From: an uncultured Bacteroidales bacterium
Lineage (GTDB): Bacteria > Bacteroidota > Bacteroidia > Bacteroidales > Paludibacteraceae
NCBI GenBank assembly: GCA_903911085.1
Contig: CAIWCC010000241.1
Span: 1 to 64,000, forward strand
Length of the DNA: 64,000 nt
Direction of reading: 5' to 3'
Shown: one piece after another, positions 1 to 7,171 of the stretch
How positions within the stretch are numbered: position 1 is the stretch's first letter
Layout of the letters: every line of letters begins with the position of its first letter
Translations under genes and position numbers: made by a program
The notes under the pieces: generated by a model
Databases searched by the model: none
Seen by the model: the letters and a program-made list of their open reading frames with translations, nothing else
What the model was told of the DNA's origin: nothing

Positions 1-185
1 TGATATTCAACACGAATTTCAAATAACCCATCATAGGATGTCATTGGAGCTAAAAACTTAACTGGCACTCGCTCAACTTGTTTTATTAATTCAAAAACAT
101 ATTGAATTTTATTTTTTACTTTCTCGTCCAAGCCCTTATAAAAATCCAAAAAGTGTTCCTTATAAAATACTATCTGTCTATTCAT
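1..185 (-). CDS. HigB/Gp49-like RelE-superfamily toxin, 3' end cut by window
   Basis: The reading frame starts at the ATG at 185 and runs off the left edge, giving 61 residues. The visible part (MNRQIVFYKEHFLDFY, then a helix rich in K, then GLFEIRVEY) fits the N-terminal half of phage Gp49-like/HigB toxins, which are ribosome-dependent mRNA nucleases of the RelE superfamily. In that family the antitoxin gene usually follows the toxin; it would lie outside the window. A perfect TAACTTTG promoter box at 190-197 lies so close to the ATG that the message may be nearly leaderless. The catalytic C-terminal residues are not visible, so activity cannot be judged. Confidence 0.7.
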   Translation of the reverse strand, partial: MNRQIVFYKEHFLDFYKGLDEKVKNKIQYVFELIKQVERVPVKFLAPMTSYDGLFEIRVEY

Positions 186-189
186 GCTG

Positions 190-197
190 CAAAGTTA
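190..197 (-). promoter_or_regulatory. TAnnTTTG promoter box of the HigB-like gene
   Basis: TAACTTTG on the minus strand matches the Bacteroidota -7 consensus exactly. It ends 4 bp before the ATG at 185, so transcription should begin at or next to the start codon. Confidence 0.6.
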
Positions 198-262
198 TCT
201 TTTAAAATAACATTGACTAAATATCTCATTGATTATTTTCAAATATTATGTGTATTTACACA

Positions 263-297
263 ATCGGCTGATATTCAATTTCTGAATATCAGCCGAT
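263..297. repeat. Perfect 15-bp inverted repeat upstream of the HigB-like gene
   Basis: The arms ATCGGCTGATATTCA (263-277) and its exact complement (283-297) enclose a 5-nt loop. There is no T-tract on either side, so it is not an ordinary terminator. It sits about 70-110 bp upstream of the toxin promoter. It may be an operator, a mobile palindrome or an RNA hairpin. Confidence 0.65.
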
Positions 298-310
298 AAG
301 CTTTAATATG

Positions 311-473
311 GAAAGCTGGAGCTTTCCTCCCACCCGACGAAGCGAAAGACGCTTCGCCGAACTAAGACATCCAAATTACGCTACGCTCAACGAGGGCTTC
401 CTTCACACACGACTTAGGTAAGAGCCATACGCCGAACTAAGGCCAAAAAATTACGCAACGCTCAACGATGGGT
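311..473. repeat. Degenerate repeat module with small hairpins (copies A and B)
   Basis: Two diverged copies of one module lie here. Each has CGCCGAACTAAG, a short variable stretch, then ACGCWACGCTCAACGA and GGG. They sit at about 354-401 and 430-473. A perfect hairpin precedes them (CGAAGCG, AAAGA loop, CGCTTCG, 338-356), as does GAAAGCT/AGCTTTC at 311-326. A third copy lies at about 1190-1262. The module abuts the stop codon of the 190-aa gene. Confidence 0.6.
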
Positions 474-1046
474 TTAAATTAAATCATTATCAATTAAAGC
501 TTCTTTAATAGTTTTTGCTTTTTCTCTCCAATTTGAATCTTGTAAATCAAGCATTGGACTTATCAGTTCGAGCTCTTCTTTTGTCTCCGCAAATGCAGCT
601 TTATGAAAATACAAAAACATATCTGCCGATTTAGAAATTTGCATGTTATTTACGTAGAAAAATTCATCTTTGTTTCTTACAAACATTGATAATTTTTGTT
701 TGTAAACAATTTCAATTGATCTGTCTGATGATCGAACTTTTGAATCGTCTGCTTTTAATATCTCTTCATTTAATTTGTTTAAAACATCTCTCCAATATCC
801 ATTTTCAGTACTCCTTAAATTAGAAATGAAGTTCTCTAATAATGGCTTGAAATAATCTAACTCTTCCTCTGTTTCACAAGCCAATGCATTTAAAAAAGCA
901 ATAAATACATCTTCATAATCAATACGATAACCGAAGATATAAAAATAATGCCATCCGTACGGAATTGATAAATCAATTAATTTGCCACTGATATAAATAG
1001 CACAAGCTTTTGCATCTTTATCTATTTTGATTTGAATTTTTTTCAT
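474..1046 (-). CDS. Hypothetical protein with an internal duplication (190 aa)
   Basis: I do not recognise this family. The 190-residue protein is acidic and soluble, with no signal peptide or membrane segment. It contains two related blocks. Residues about 44-96 hold VFIAFLNALACETEEELDYF, a PLLE turn and a WRDVLNKLNEEIL helix. Residues about 142-187 hold FLYFHKAAFAETKEELELIS, SPMLD and WREKAKTIKEALI. This suggests a tandem-repeat helical domain. The ATG at 1046 is the only reasonable start. It is a stand-alone gene flanked on both sides by repeat modules, in a stretch otherwise rich in toxin-like genes. No promoter of the TAnnTTTG type was found in the 200 bp upstream. Confidence 0.6.
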   Translation of the reverse strand: MKKIQIKIDKDAKACAIYISGKLIDLSIPYGWHYFYIFGYRIDYEDVFIAFLNALACETEEELDYFKPLLENFISNLRSTENGYWRDVLNKLNEEILKADDSKVRSSDRSIEIVYKQKLSMFVRNKDEFFYVNNMQISKSADMFLYFHKAAFAETKEELELISPMLDLQDSNWREKAKTIKEALIDNDLI

Positions 1047-1189
1047 TTATTTAGTATTGATGTGTGTCTGGTTTTGTACCGATATTCGTTTTTATAACCA
1101 AAATTGTCAAATGGAAAATTAGTTGGTTCGACAACGTAACAGAAAATACTGAAACTGAGTGCAACTATAATATAGTATTGACAAGTCTG

Positions 1190-1262
1190 CTTCCACACGA
1201 CTCAGGCACGAGCCTGAGCAGAACAACAAGACTATTGAAATACGCTACGCCCAACGAGGGAT
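1190..1262. repeat. Degenerate repeat module (copy C), overlaps end of a gene
   Basis: This third copy has the order seen downstream of copy A: a CTTCC...CACACGACT-AGG part, then ACGCTACGCCCAACGAGGG. A perfect hairpin CTCAGGC-ACGA-GCCTGAG occupies 1201-1218. The right end supplies the last five codons and the stop of the 210-aa gene on the minus strand. Confidence 0.6.
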
Positions 1263-1877
1263 TTTTAGTTGCTGATAACGATGTAAATTACTATATGTGA
1301 ATATCTTTAATGATTGTTTTAATCTTTCTTGTTTCGCAGGTTGAAGTTTTATATCTTCCATCCATTTATACAATCCATCTTTAATATCAATACAAAATTG
1401 ACTTACATTTATTTGAAGAATATTCTGATTTCCTATAAACTGTATGGTTGCATATTCAGCATTTGTAGTATTATCTTCAAATGTAAATCTCACACAATCA
1501 GCAACTCTATCAATAATATTTAAACTGTCATCCTTCATATTTTTAAGCACCTGTTGTCCGTTAATTTTATAACTTCCTTCATGCAAGATTGTACATCTTA
1601 TGGCATAACATTCTTCACCAGTAATAAAAAAAGGTTTACTCGTATGTGCTTGGGTAACTCCAAATACTAATCCTTCAATTCCATAGTAAACTTTATTTGT
1701 AGTTGGATATTTTTGTTTGATATATTCATCAAACCATTTTACATATCTTTTTTGTGAATCATCCGTTGGAGAATCAATATGACCAGCAATATCTGGTAAA
1801 GTTATTGTCATTATTAAAGCTGCATACCAGTTTTTCTGTTCTATTGTTTTTTCTAGTGATCTTAAAAGCTCTTCCAT
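1245..1877 (-). CDS. Hypothetical protein with an HEPN-like R-x4-H motif (210 aa)
   Basis: This is a soluble protein of unrecognised family. Residues 88-101 read EECYAIRCTILHEG, which contains R94-x4-H99. That spacing is the signature of HEPN nucleases and of several abortive-infection proteins. The local sequence resembles Bacteroidota proteins with an ALRC-x3-H segment, but I cannot assign a family. The start at 1877 lies 18 bp after the upstream T9SS gene, so co-transcription is likely. The last residues (IPRWA) and the TAG stop come from a repeat module, so the native C-terminus may have been altered. The nuclease role is inference from one short motif. Confidence 0.55.
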   Translation of the reverse strand: MEELLRSLEKTIEQKNWYAALIMTITLPDIAGHIDSPTDDSQKRYVKWFDEYIKQKYPTTNKVYYGIEGLVFGVTQAHTSKPFFITGEECYAIRCTILHEGSYKINGQQVLKNMKDDSLNIIDRVADCVRFTFEDNTTNAEYATIQFIGNQNILQINVSQFCIDIKDGLYKWMEDIKLQPAKQERLKQSLKIFTYSNLHRYQQLKIPRWA

Positions 1878-1895
1878 TTTTTAATTTTTTTAAAG

Positions 1896-4124
1896 TTACC
1901 AAACAATTTTCTTATTCTCAACTCCCGAAACAGATGACACCTTAATTAAATAAACACCTCTCACTGGTAAAGTAAACCGTGCAATTTGTGATTCTGCATA
2001 TATCGTGTTTAAAAGTCTTCCGTTAATATCAAACAAATGAATACCGGCCCCAATCTCCAAATTGCTAATTATCAATTTGCCATTATTTATAGAATAATTG
2101 TATTTATTCTCTTGAACAGTTTTTACAGCACTTAAACCATCTGCAACAATAACTACATTATCAATCTCCCATTTTTCAATCCTATTACTATTTGCTCCAT
2201 TAGCATTGAAACGAATAAAGAAGTTTTTACCAGCAGCCAATGAGCTAATATCATGCAAATAATTTTTATTGGCAATTGTTCCATTAGCATTAGAATAAGT
2301 GGCAATAGAAGACCAAGCTACCAAATCGGTTGAAAACTCAACATTTAATTTTTCAGTACCTAAAGGAGTTACAGAGCCAGCGTAAGCTTCAAAATACATA
2401 TCATAACGGAGAAAAACCTTACTTGTTTTTGTTGCATCTATTTGATAGGTGAAAAATGGTTCGCTGTAAGTTGAAGTGAAATTTGTTTGCCAACTAAACA
2501 CCACTTTTTGATTTGTAATAGTCCATTTAATGTCATTAGCTGTGTTTAATTTTGCAAAACGATAAAGTACTTCACTTATTTCAAAATCAGTCCAATTATT
2601 GAAGTTTTCAACAGCAGGTAATGAGATTTTAGGAATTGAATATTCGTACGCACCAATATCTATAGTTCCCAATTGAACTCTTGTATTACCATCAAAATCT
2701 TTACCTGAAGAAACATTTGTTGAAGTACCAGCATTTATACAAGGTGAACCTTCTTTCAACCGCCAATTAGCATTTGCTAATTCTAACTTTTGTGCATCGG
2801 TGGTTGCCACACCAATAAAACTAGTTGGTTGAATATATGCATCAGTAATGATTGGTGAGATACAACCAGCTTGTGTACCAATGATACCTGAACCTATTGT
2901 GCTAGTTGATTTATTGTTAGATGCTGCACAATTGATAGCCGATTTAGCGGTTATTCCACCACCAGAACAATTACTTACATTACAATTTATGACAGAAGAA
3001 TATGAATAAATTCCACCATAATTTAAACTTGCTAAACAATTACTTACTGTGCAATTTATGACAGAAGAAGAAGGAAAATTAGAATAAATACCGCCTCCAT
3101 TTAATGCAAAACAATTATTGACAGTGCAACTGTTTACATAAGAAAAATCAGAATAAATACCGCCTCCTTTAGAACCTGCAGAACAATTGCTTACATTGCA
3201 TTTACTTACTAAAATAGTAAGGTCGAATGAAGTCGAAGAAAAACAAATACCTCCTCCATTAGAACCTGCAGAACAATTGTTGACATTGCAATAGGTTACA
3301 GAATTAGAAGAATAAATACCACTACCAGAACCTGCCGAACAATTGTTGACATTGCAATAAGTTACAGAATAAGAAGAATAAATTCCACCTCCAGAACCAC
3401 TAGTACCTGCAGAACAATTACTTACTATGCAATTTGTGACTAAACGAGAATAAGCAGAAGAAGCAACAGCGTATATCCCACCACCATAAGTGCTTGCTGA
3501 ACAATTGCTTACTGTACAATTGGCAACAGTAGAATTCGAGTTAATACCTCCACCATTCAAATTTGTACTGCCATTTGCATTACCACCAATAATAGAAAAA
3601 CCATCTATTTTAGAGTTTGCGATTACAACATTGTAGCAATTACCTTCGTTTCCTTTAACTGTCCATTTCCAAGTAATACCATCAGCATTCATAGTTTTTG
3701 TCCAAACATCTGCCACCCCATCAGTATTACCGCTAAGGATTGTTGGATTCACTAATTCGCAGGAATCAACTCTTCCATTTTTATCCAAATCCGCTAATAC
3801 CCGTTGAGAAACTAAACTTTCTGACCCTAAAAAGCCGCCATACATATTTACTCCACTTTTCACAGCAAAAGTACGGGAACGGGCATCACGAGCTATAGAC
3901 TCTGTAGTTGGATAATAAGTACCTTTTGCCACCCAAACTTCATCACCTGAAATAGCTTTATCAATCATCGTTTGAATGTTGTTTGAAGCATTTGTCCATG
4001 AGGAACCATTGCCTGTACCAGTTGCTGTAACGTAATAAATTGTTTTGGCATTGCCAGTTGCTACGTTTAAGAGAATAAGACATAGGAGTGTCGTTATTAG
4101 ACATTTAAAATAGTTTGTTTTCAT
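1896..4124 (-). CDS. Cys-rich parallel beta-helix surface protein with T9SS sorting domain (742 aa)
   Basis: A signal peptide covers residues 1-27 (ends in GNA). The next part (YYVTATGTGNGSSWTNA, then MIDKAISGDEVWVAKGTYYPT and a YGGF turn) is typical of Bacteroidota pectin-lyase-fold/POMP-like proteins. From about residue 170 to 400 there are many copies of a short unit, CxVxNCSA followed by GGGIYS, which should stack as a beta-helix. Residues about 500-650 form a jelly-roll-like domain. The last 75 residues (ISNLEIGAGIHLFDINGRLL, then YLIKV and KKIVW) are a type A T9SS sorting domain, so the protein is expected on the cell surface or released. Its 5' end overlaps the HEPN-like gene by 20 bp. 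No catalytic site is recognisable; adhesin and lyase are both possible. Confidence 0.8.
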   Translation of the reverse strand: MKTNYFKCLITTLLCLILLNVATGNAKTIYYVTATGTGNGSSWTNASNNIQTMIDKAISGDEVWVAKGTYYPTTESIARDARSRTFAVKSGVNMYGGFLGSESLVSQRVLADLDKNGRVDSCELVNPTILSGNTDGVADVWTKTMNADGITWKWTVKGNEGNCYNVVIANSKIDGFSIIGGNANGSTNLNGGGINSNSTVANCTVSNCSASTYGGGIYAVASSAYSRLVTNCIVSNCSAGTSGSGGGIYSSYSVTYCNVNNCSAGSGSGIYSSNSVTYCNVNNCSAGSNGGGICFSSTSFDLTILVSKCNVSNCSAGSKGGGIYSDFSYVNSCTVNNCFALNGGGIYSNFPSSSVINCTVSNCLASLNYGGIYSYSSVINCNVSNCSGGGITAKSAINCAASNNKSTSTIGSGIIGTQAGCISPIITDAYIQPTSFIGVATTDAQKLELANANWRLKEGSPCINAGTSTNVSSGKDFDGNTRVQLGTIDIGAYEYSIPKISLPAVENFNNWTDFEISEVLYRFAKLNTANDIKWTITNQKVVFSWQTNFTSTYSEPFFTYQIDATKTSKVFLRYDMYFEAYAGSVTPLGTEKLNVEFSTDLVAWSSIATYSNANGTIANKNYLHDISSLAAGKNFFIRFNANGANSNRIEKWEIDNVVIVADGLSAVKTVQENKYNYSINNGKLIISNLEIGAGIHLFDINGRLLNTIYAESQIARFTLPVRGVYLIKVSSVSGVENKKIVW
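2935..3560 (-). repeat. Intragenic tandem repeats encoding CxVxNCSA units
   Basis: Units of roughly 66-90 bp follow each other. The pair at about 3271-3336 and 3337-3400 is nearly identical at DNA level. Such tracts can change copy number by recombination or slippage without leaving the reading frame. Confidence 0.6.
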
Positions 4125-4503
4125 TTTTTACAGTTTTAATTAAGTTTACCAGAAAATTTTTATCGACAATGCCTGACATGGTTTGACTATGTTTATTAAA
4201 GTCTTTAATTATGTATTTATCATCAATATCTTCAATATATACGTGTGCTATACAATTTCGTAAATGCCTCAGGAAATCTAAAGCTATAGTTTTACTTTTC
4301 GTCATGTAAACCACATTGTCACATACCTGAGTATTTGTAATTTGCTCAATGGTTTTTCCAGTTATTGTAATATTGTATTCTTCAAGTAAAGTATTAAACT
4401 TCCTAATTAAAGAAAGATTATCCTTATTGCTTTTTAATTTTCTGATACTCCGCTCATAACAAAATAGATAATCGTAAAACAGAATTTTTATTTCATCTTC
4501 CAT
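4105..4503 (-). CDS. HEPN-like protein with RNxxAH motif (132 aa)
   Basis: This small helical protein has the segment FLRHLRNCIAHVYI at residues 78-90. R82-N83-x3-H87 matches the HEPN R-x4-6-H signature, where the polar residue after Arg is often N. HEPN domains are usually metal-independent RNases in toxin-antitoxin, Abi and CRISPR systems, though some are non-catalytic. The gene starts 9 bp after the 102-aa gene and overlaps the T9SS gene by 20 bp, so all three are probably one transcript. The 102-aa protein is a candidate antitoxin or partner by position only. Family membership within HEPN is uncertain. Confidence 0.6.
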   Translation of the reverse strand: MEDEIKILFYDYLFCYERSIRKLKSNKDNLSLIRKFNTLLEEYNITITGKTIEQITNTQVCDNVVYMTKSKTIALDFLRHLRNCIAHVYIEDIDDKYIIKDFNKHSQTMSGIVDKNFLVNLIKTVKNENKLF

Positions 4504-4512
4504 AATATTTTT

Positions 4513-4821
4513 TTATTCGTTTTCGACTACCTTTAAATAAGCTTCAATGATTTCTTTTGCATTTCGTATATGTGAAAGTAATGGAGATATAAATATTTCA
4601 GGATCATCAAGCAAATGTCTTTTTTCATGAGGAAAAACTTCTTCGCAAACTTGCATGATATGGCTTTCGTCAATATTCTCTGAATTGATAATTAGGCTTT
4701 TTATAACACGAACTAATCTGATTTGATCTAGATCGTGAGATAACGTAGGTTTGATTAAATGATTTGAATTAATCTGACTTTTAATTAACTCAGTAAGTGA
4801 TAGTTTTGTTGAATTTTCCAT
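4513..4821 (-). CDS. Hypothetical small protein upstream of the HEPN-like gene (102 aa)
   Basis: I do not recognise it. It is predicted helical, with no signal peptide or membrane segment. It has the segment DLDQIRLVRVIKSLI near residue 31 and a C-terminal helix (LLSHIRNAKEIIEAYLKVVE). It is the first gene of a tight cluster: the HEPN-like gene starts 9 bp after its stop. The terminator of an upstream structured RNA lies 52 bp before its ATG, so expression may depend on readthrough or on an unseen promoter. A partner or antitoxin role for the HEPN-like protein is suggested by gene order only. Confidence 0.55.
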   Translation of the reverse strand: MENSTKLSLTELIKSQINSNHLIKPTLSHDLDQIRLVRVIKSLIINSENIDESHIMQVCEEVFPHEKRHLLDDPEIFISPLLSHIRNAKEIIEAYLKVVENE

Positions 4822-4872
4822 TTTTTATAATTAATTATCCTCCCTTGCTCCCTAAAGTTCAGTATTAGACAC

Positions 4873-4954
4873 AAAAAAAGCGTGGGAACTGTCAACTTAT
4901 CATCTTACAGAGGCTCTAGACTGCCCGCACCAAATGATAAGCAACAGCCCCACG
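4873..4954 (-). terminator. Rho-independent terminator of the structured RNA
   Basis: The stem is built from GCGTGGG/CCCACGC, CTGT/ACAG and CTTATCAT/ATGATAAG, interrupted by small bulges, with a loop of about 30 nt. Seven U residues follow on the minus strand (4873-4879). Confidence 0.75.
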
Positions 4955-5111
4955 CCTATAGGTATAGACATGGAGCGTTTGTTGCTATCATCCTTGATGC
5001 TTGAAATTGTCTAGATTTCTGTAAAGGATAATATTTTAAAACGCTTTGTTTTCTTTAATATGTATAAAGAAATCCAACCATTGTCGCTACAATTTCCGTT
5101 GAATTTCTTTG
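4873..5111 (-). ncRNA. Structured RNA of about 240 nt with own promoter and terminator
   Basis: On the minus strand a TACATTTG promoter box (5116-5123) is followed by three hairpins. The first pairs AAAGAAATTCAAC (5098-5110) with GTTGGATTTCTTT (5065-5077), with ATTGT/ACAAT inside. The second pairs AGCGTTT (5038-5044) with AAACGCT (4974-4980), with an inner ATTATCCTT/AAGGATGAT helix. The third is a GC-rich rod at 4880-4954 followed by seven U. No ORF of note is present. It could be a Bacteroidales small RNA (the 6S-like Bacteroidales-1 class comes to mind), but the serial hairpins do not give the closed-end 6S fold, so I leave the family open. Confidence 0.6.
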
Positions 5112-5115
5112 GGTG

Positions 5116-5123
5116 CAAATGTA
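5116..5123 (-). promoter_or_regulatory. TAnnTTTG promoter box of the structured RNA
   Basis: TACATTTG on the minus strand is an exact consensus match. Transcription should start near 5110, right at the base of the first hairpin. Confidence 0.55.
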
Positions 5124-5219
5124 ATTAAATTTTTACATATAACTGTGAAATTGAAAAGAAATTGTTGAAAATTAATTTATTTAATTATTTTATTATATGG
5201 TTTCTGTAAAAAGTGTACC

Positions 5220-5254
5220 AAAAAAAAACGGATAACTCACAATGAGCTATCCGT
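5220..5254 (-). terminator. Terminator of the 22.5-5.4 kb polysaccharide operon
   Basis: ACGGATA and TATCCGT pair, as do inner CTCA and TGAG. On the minus strand the hairpin is followed by eight or more T residues. It lies 150 bp after the stop of the last gene. Confidence 0.75.
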
Positions 5255-5403
5255 TATGACATCTTGATATATTAACTATTGTAGTTCGATATTCAATGGC
5301 TAAACTTAAGTAATAATCTATTATTATTCAACTTATTGATCTTTAAAATGATTAATGCAGTACTGTGTTACAAATTTTGATGTTATACTCGAATATTAAT
5401 CTA

Positions 5404-7161
5404 CTACCTACACAATTTTCTATATTTATCCACCGAAAACCCCATTCCCTTTTTGGCGTAATATGTTGGTTCAACATAAATGAACGCATTTGGTTTGTAA
5501 AGCGTAGCACATGAAGGTTGGTTTTTTTTGAGGTTTTTAAAATCAAGCCATGCTTTGTCATACGCCCTTATAGCTTGTCGAATTGCTTTATTATTATATT
5601 TTCCAGTTTTATCGCCTTCAAAACCAAGTGCCATAGTTTGCCAACCTGCTGCAATAATGCGATGTAAGTATAAACCGTACAAGGATGAAATGCGTATGTA
5701 ATTGTCATCTTGTGGATAATTTGATTTCACAAGTTTGCTAAGCGTAACAATTGAGTCCCAGATTTGAACCGAAATCATTTTTTCTTGAACGGCTTTATTC
5801 AAAGTTCCGGCCTTATAAAACTCACTAAATTCGTCATACAAAAATCCTTCAGAAGGATATTTTTTTACTTGCAATGAATCTAGTTTTTCAATTCCAGCCA
5901 AAAATTCATCGCGCATCCAAAATGCCCAATCGGGCTTTAGATCAAGTGTAGCTGACATGTGACCACGAAGAACTGCTTTTGCTGAAAGCAAACTAAGTTT
6001 ACGAAATGCGTTGCGGGAAATTGGAGTAACAATACCCTGCTTATCCATAAATTGGTCGAATGCTGCTTCTTCAGTTAAATTCGAATTATTAGCCCAAGCA
6101 CTAAGAACGTATGCATTCAGTCGTGGCCAAAACTCATTGCTGATATATGGGCCAACCCAACCACCTCCCCTACTCCATGAGTAAATGCCTGCAAAAGTAG
6201 CAATATTTTTAATATCATTCAAACAGTTGGGGTGATTGTTATTTTTGTACTCTTCAAAGCCATCAATTACACCATTCATAACATAATTGGGATATGCGCC
6301 TTTACCTTCATACTCACGTTGACACTGTACCTCAACAACTTGCTTGTGCTTCCCGATTCCTAAAGTTGGGTTAAACGGATATGTACGATGATAATCGCCT
6401 TTGACATGTTTTATCGAAAATACTAGATTTTTATGTGGTTCAATGTCATTGGTCACATTCAAGTAATAATCGGGATTTTCGTGCATTCCACCAAACGACC
6501 AAGTGCGATAAATAATTGTTTTATTGCGTTTTACACACACTTCATCGCGCAACAGTTGCAATAATTTTATGTGACTTTGAGGGCCATTACTTATTGGATT
6601 ATTGCCTGTGTGAAAAGGTACATTGTTTAAATATGTTTCACCTGTACGAATCACTAGGCCATCCAAATCGGGGAATTTCTGGAACAATTCATCGAACATT
6701 ATTTTGTGTAGTTCTACTGTCAATGGCTTTTCGAAGTTAATTTTTCCATTTTCATCACAAATTTGCGATTTGTATTTCTCCACCAACTTTTTTGGCAAAA
6801 CAACAATGTCAGTAAAATAAAAAACCTTGATACCTGCCGCGTGTGCCGCTTTTATATTCTGCTGAATCAGAACGGTAATTGAATCAGACCAAGCTCGTTC
6901 TTTTGTTCCTTTGGCAATAATTGTGTTGTCGAATTTATCAAATGTAACAGCAGCTGTAGGGAATATAAAATCGTTCATCACTTGTACATTAAATCCAGAT
7001 TTTTTCACATAATCAGGATTGGTAAATGCTGATTTCGTCAAAGCTTCACCCGGATTATGATGCACCATGTCCATTATAAATTCAGGTTTTTGGGCTTGAA
7101 TACTGAGAGCTAGTATCAAACATAAAACGCTATATTTCAATTTTTTATTATGATTTTTCAT
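5404..7161 (-). CDS. Secreted glycosidase candidate, GH67-like TIM barrel (585 aa)
   Basis: A signal peptide covers residues 1-23 (ends in QAQ). The mature protein begins FIMDMVHHNPGEALTKS. It contains DLDGLVIRTGETYLNN and FSIKHVKGDYHRTYPFNPTLG, followed by QVVEVQCQREYEGKG. The last stretch recalls the ELQITQEY region of GH67 alpha-glucuronidases, so a distant relative acting on glucuronic-acid-bearing glycans is possible; this is a weak assignment. It is the last gene of the locus, 10 bp after the 778-aa gene, and is followed by a strong terminator. Periplasmic or surface location is expected. There is no lipobox and no T9SS domain. Confidence 0.6.
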   Translation of the reverse strand: MKNHNKKLKYSVLCLILALSIQAQKPEFIMDMVHHNPGEALTKSAFTNPDYVKKSGFNVQVMNDFIFPTAAVTFDKFDNTIIAKGTKERAWSDSITVLIQQNIKAAHAAGIKVFYFTDIVVLPKKLVEKYKSQICDENGKINFEKPLTVELHKIMFDELFQKFPDLDGLVIRTGETYLNNVPFHTGNNPISNGPQSHIKLLQLLRDEVCVKRNKTIIYRTWSFGGMHENPDYYLNVTNDIEPHKNLVFSIKHVKGDYHRTYPFNPTLGIGKHKQVVEVQCQREYEGKGAYPNYVMNGVIDGFEEYKNNNHPNCLNDIKNIATFAGIYSWSRGGGWVGPYISNEFWPRLNAYVLSAWANNSNLTEEAAFDQFMDKQGIVTPISRNAFRKLSLLSAKAVLRGHMSATLDLKPDWAFWMRDEFLAGIEKLDSLQVKKYPSEGFLYDEFSEFYKAGTLNKAVQEKMISVQIWDSIVTLSKLVKSNYPQDDNYIRISSLYGLYLHRIIAAGWQTMALGFEGDKTGKYNNKAIRQAIRAYDKAWLDFKNLKKNQPSCATLYKPNAFIYVEPTYYAKKGMGFSVDKYRKLCR

Positions 7162-7171
7162 ATTTATACTA

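Noticed and set aside
1064..1300. Plus-strand ORF of 78 aa
   Set aside because: It runs through a repeat module and the end of a minus-strand gene, and has no domain-like sequence.
2935..3560. CRISPR-like array
   Set aside because: The regular repeats are coding and in frame with the beta-helix protein; there are no unique spacers of constant length and no cas genes.
4873..5111. Firm call of 6S RNA or tmRNA
   Set aside because: The hairpins are serial rather than one closed rod with a central bubble, and there is no tRNA-like part. The family cannot be named without a covariance search.
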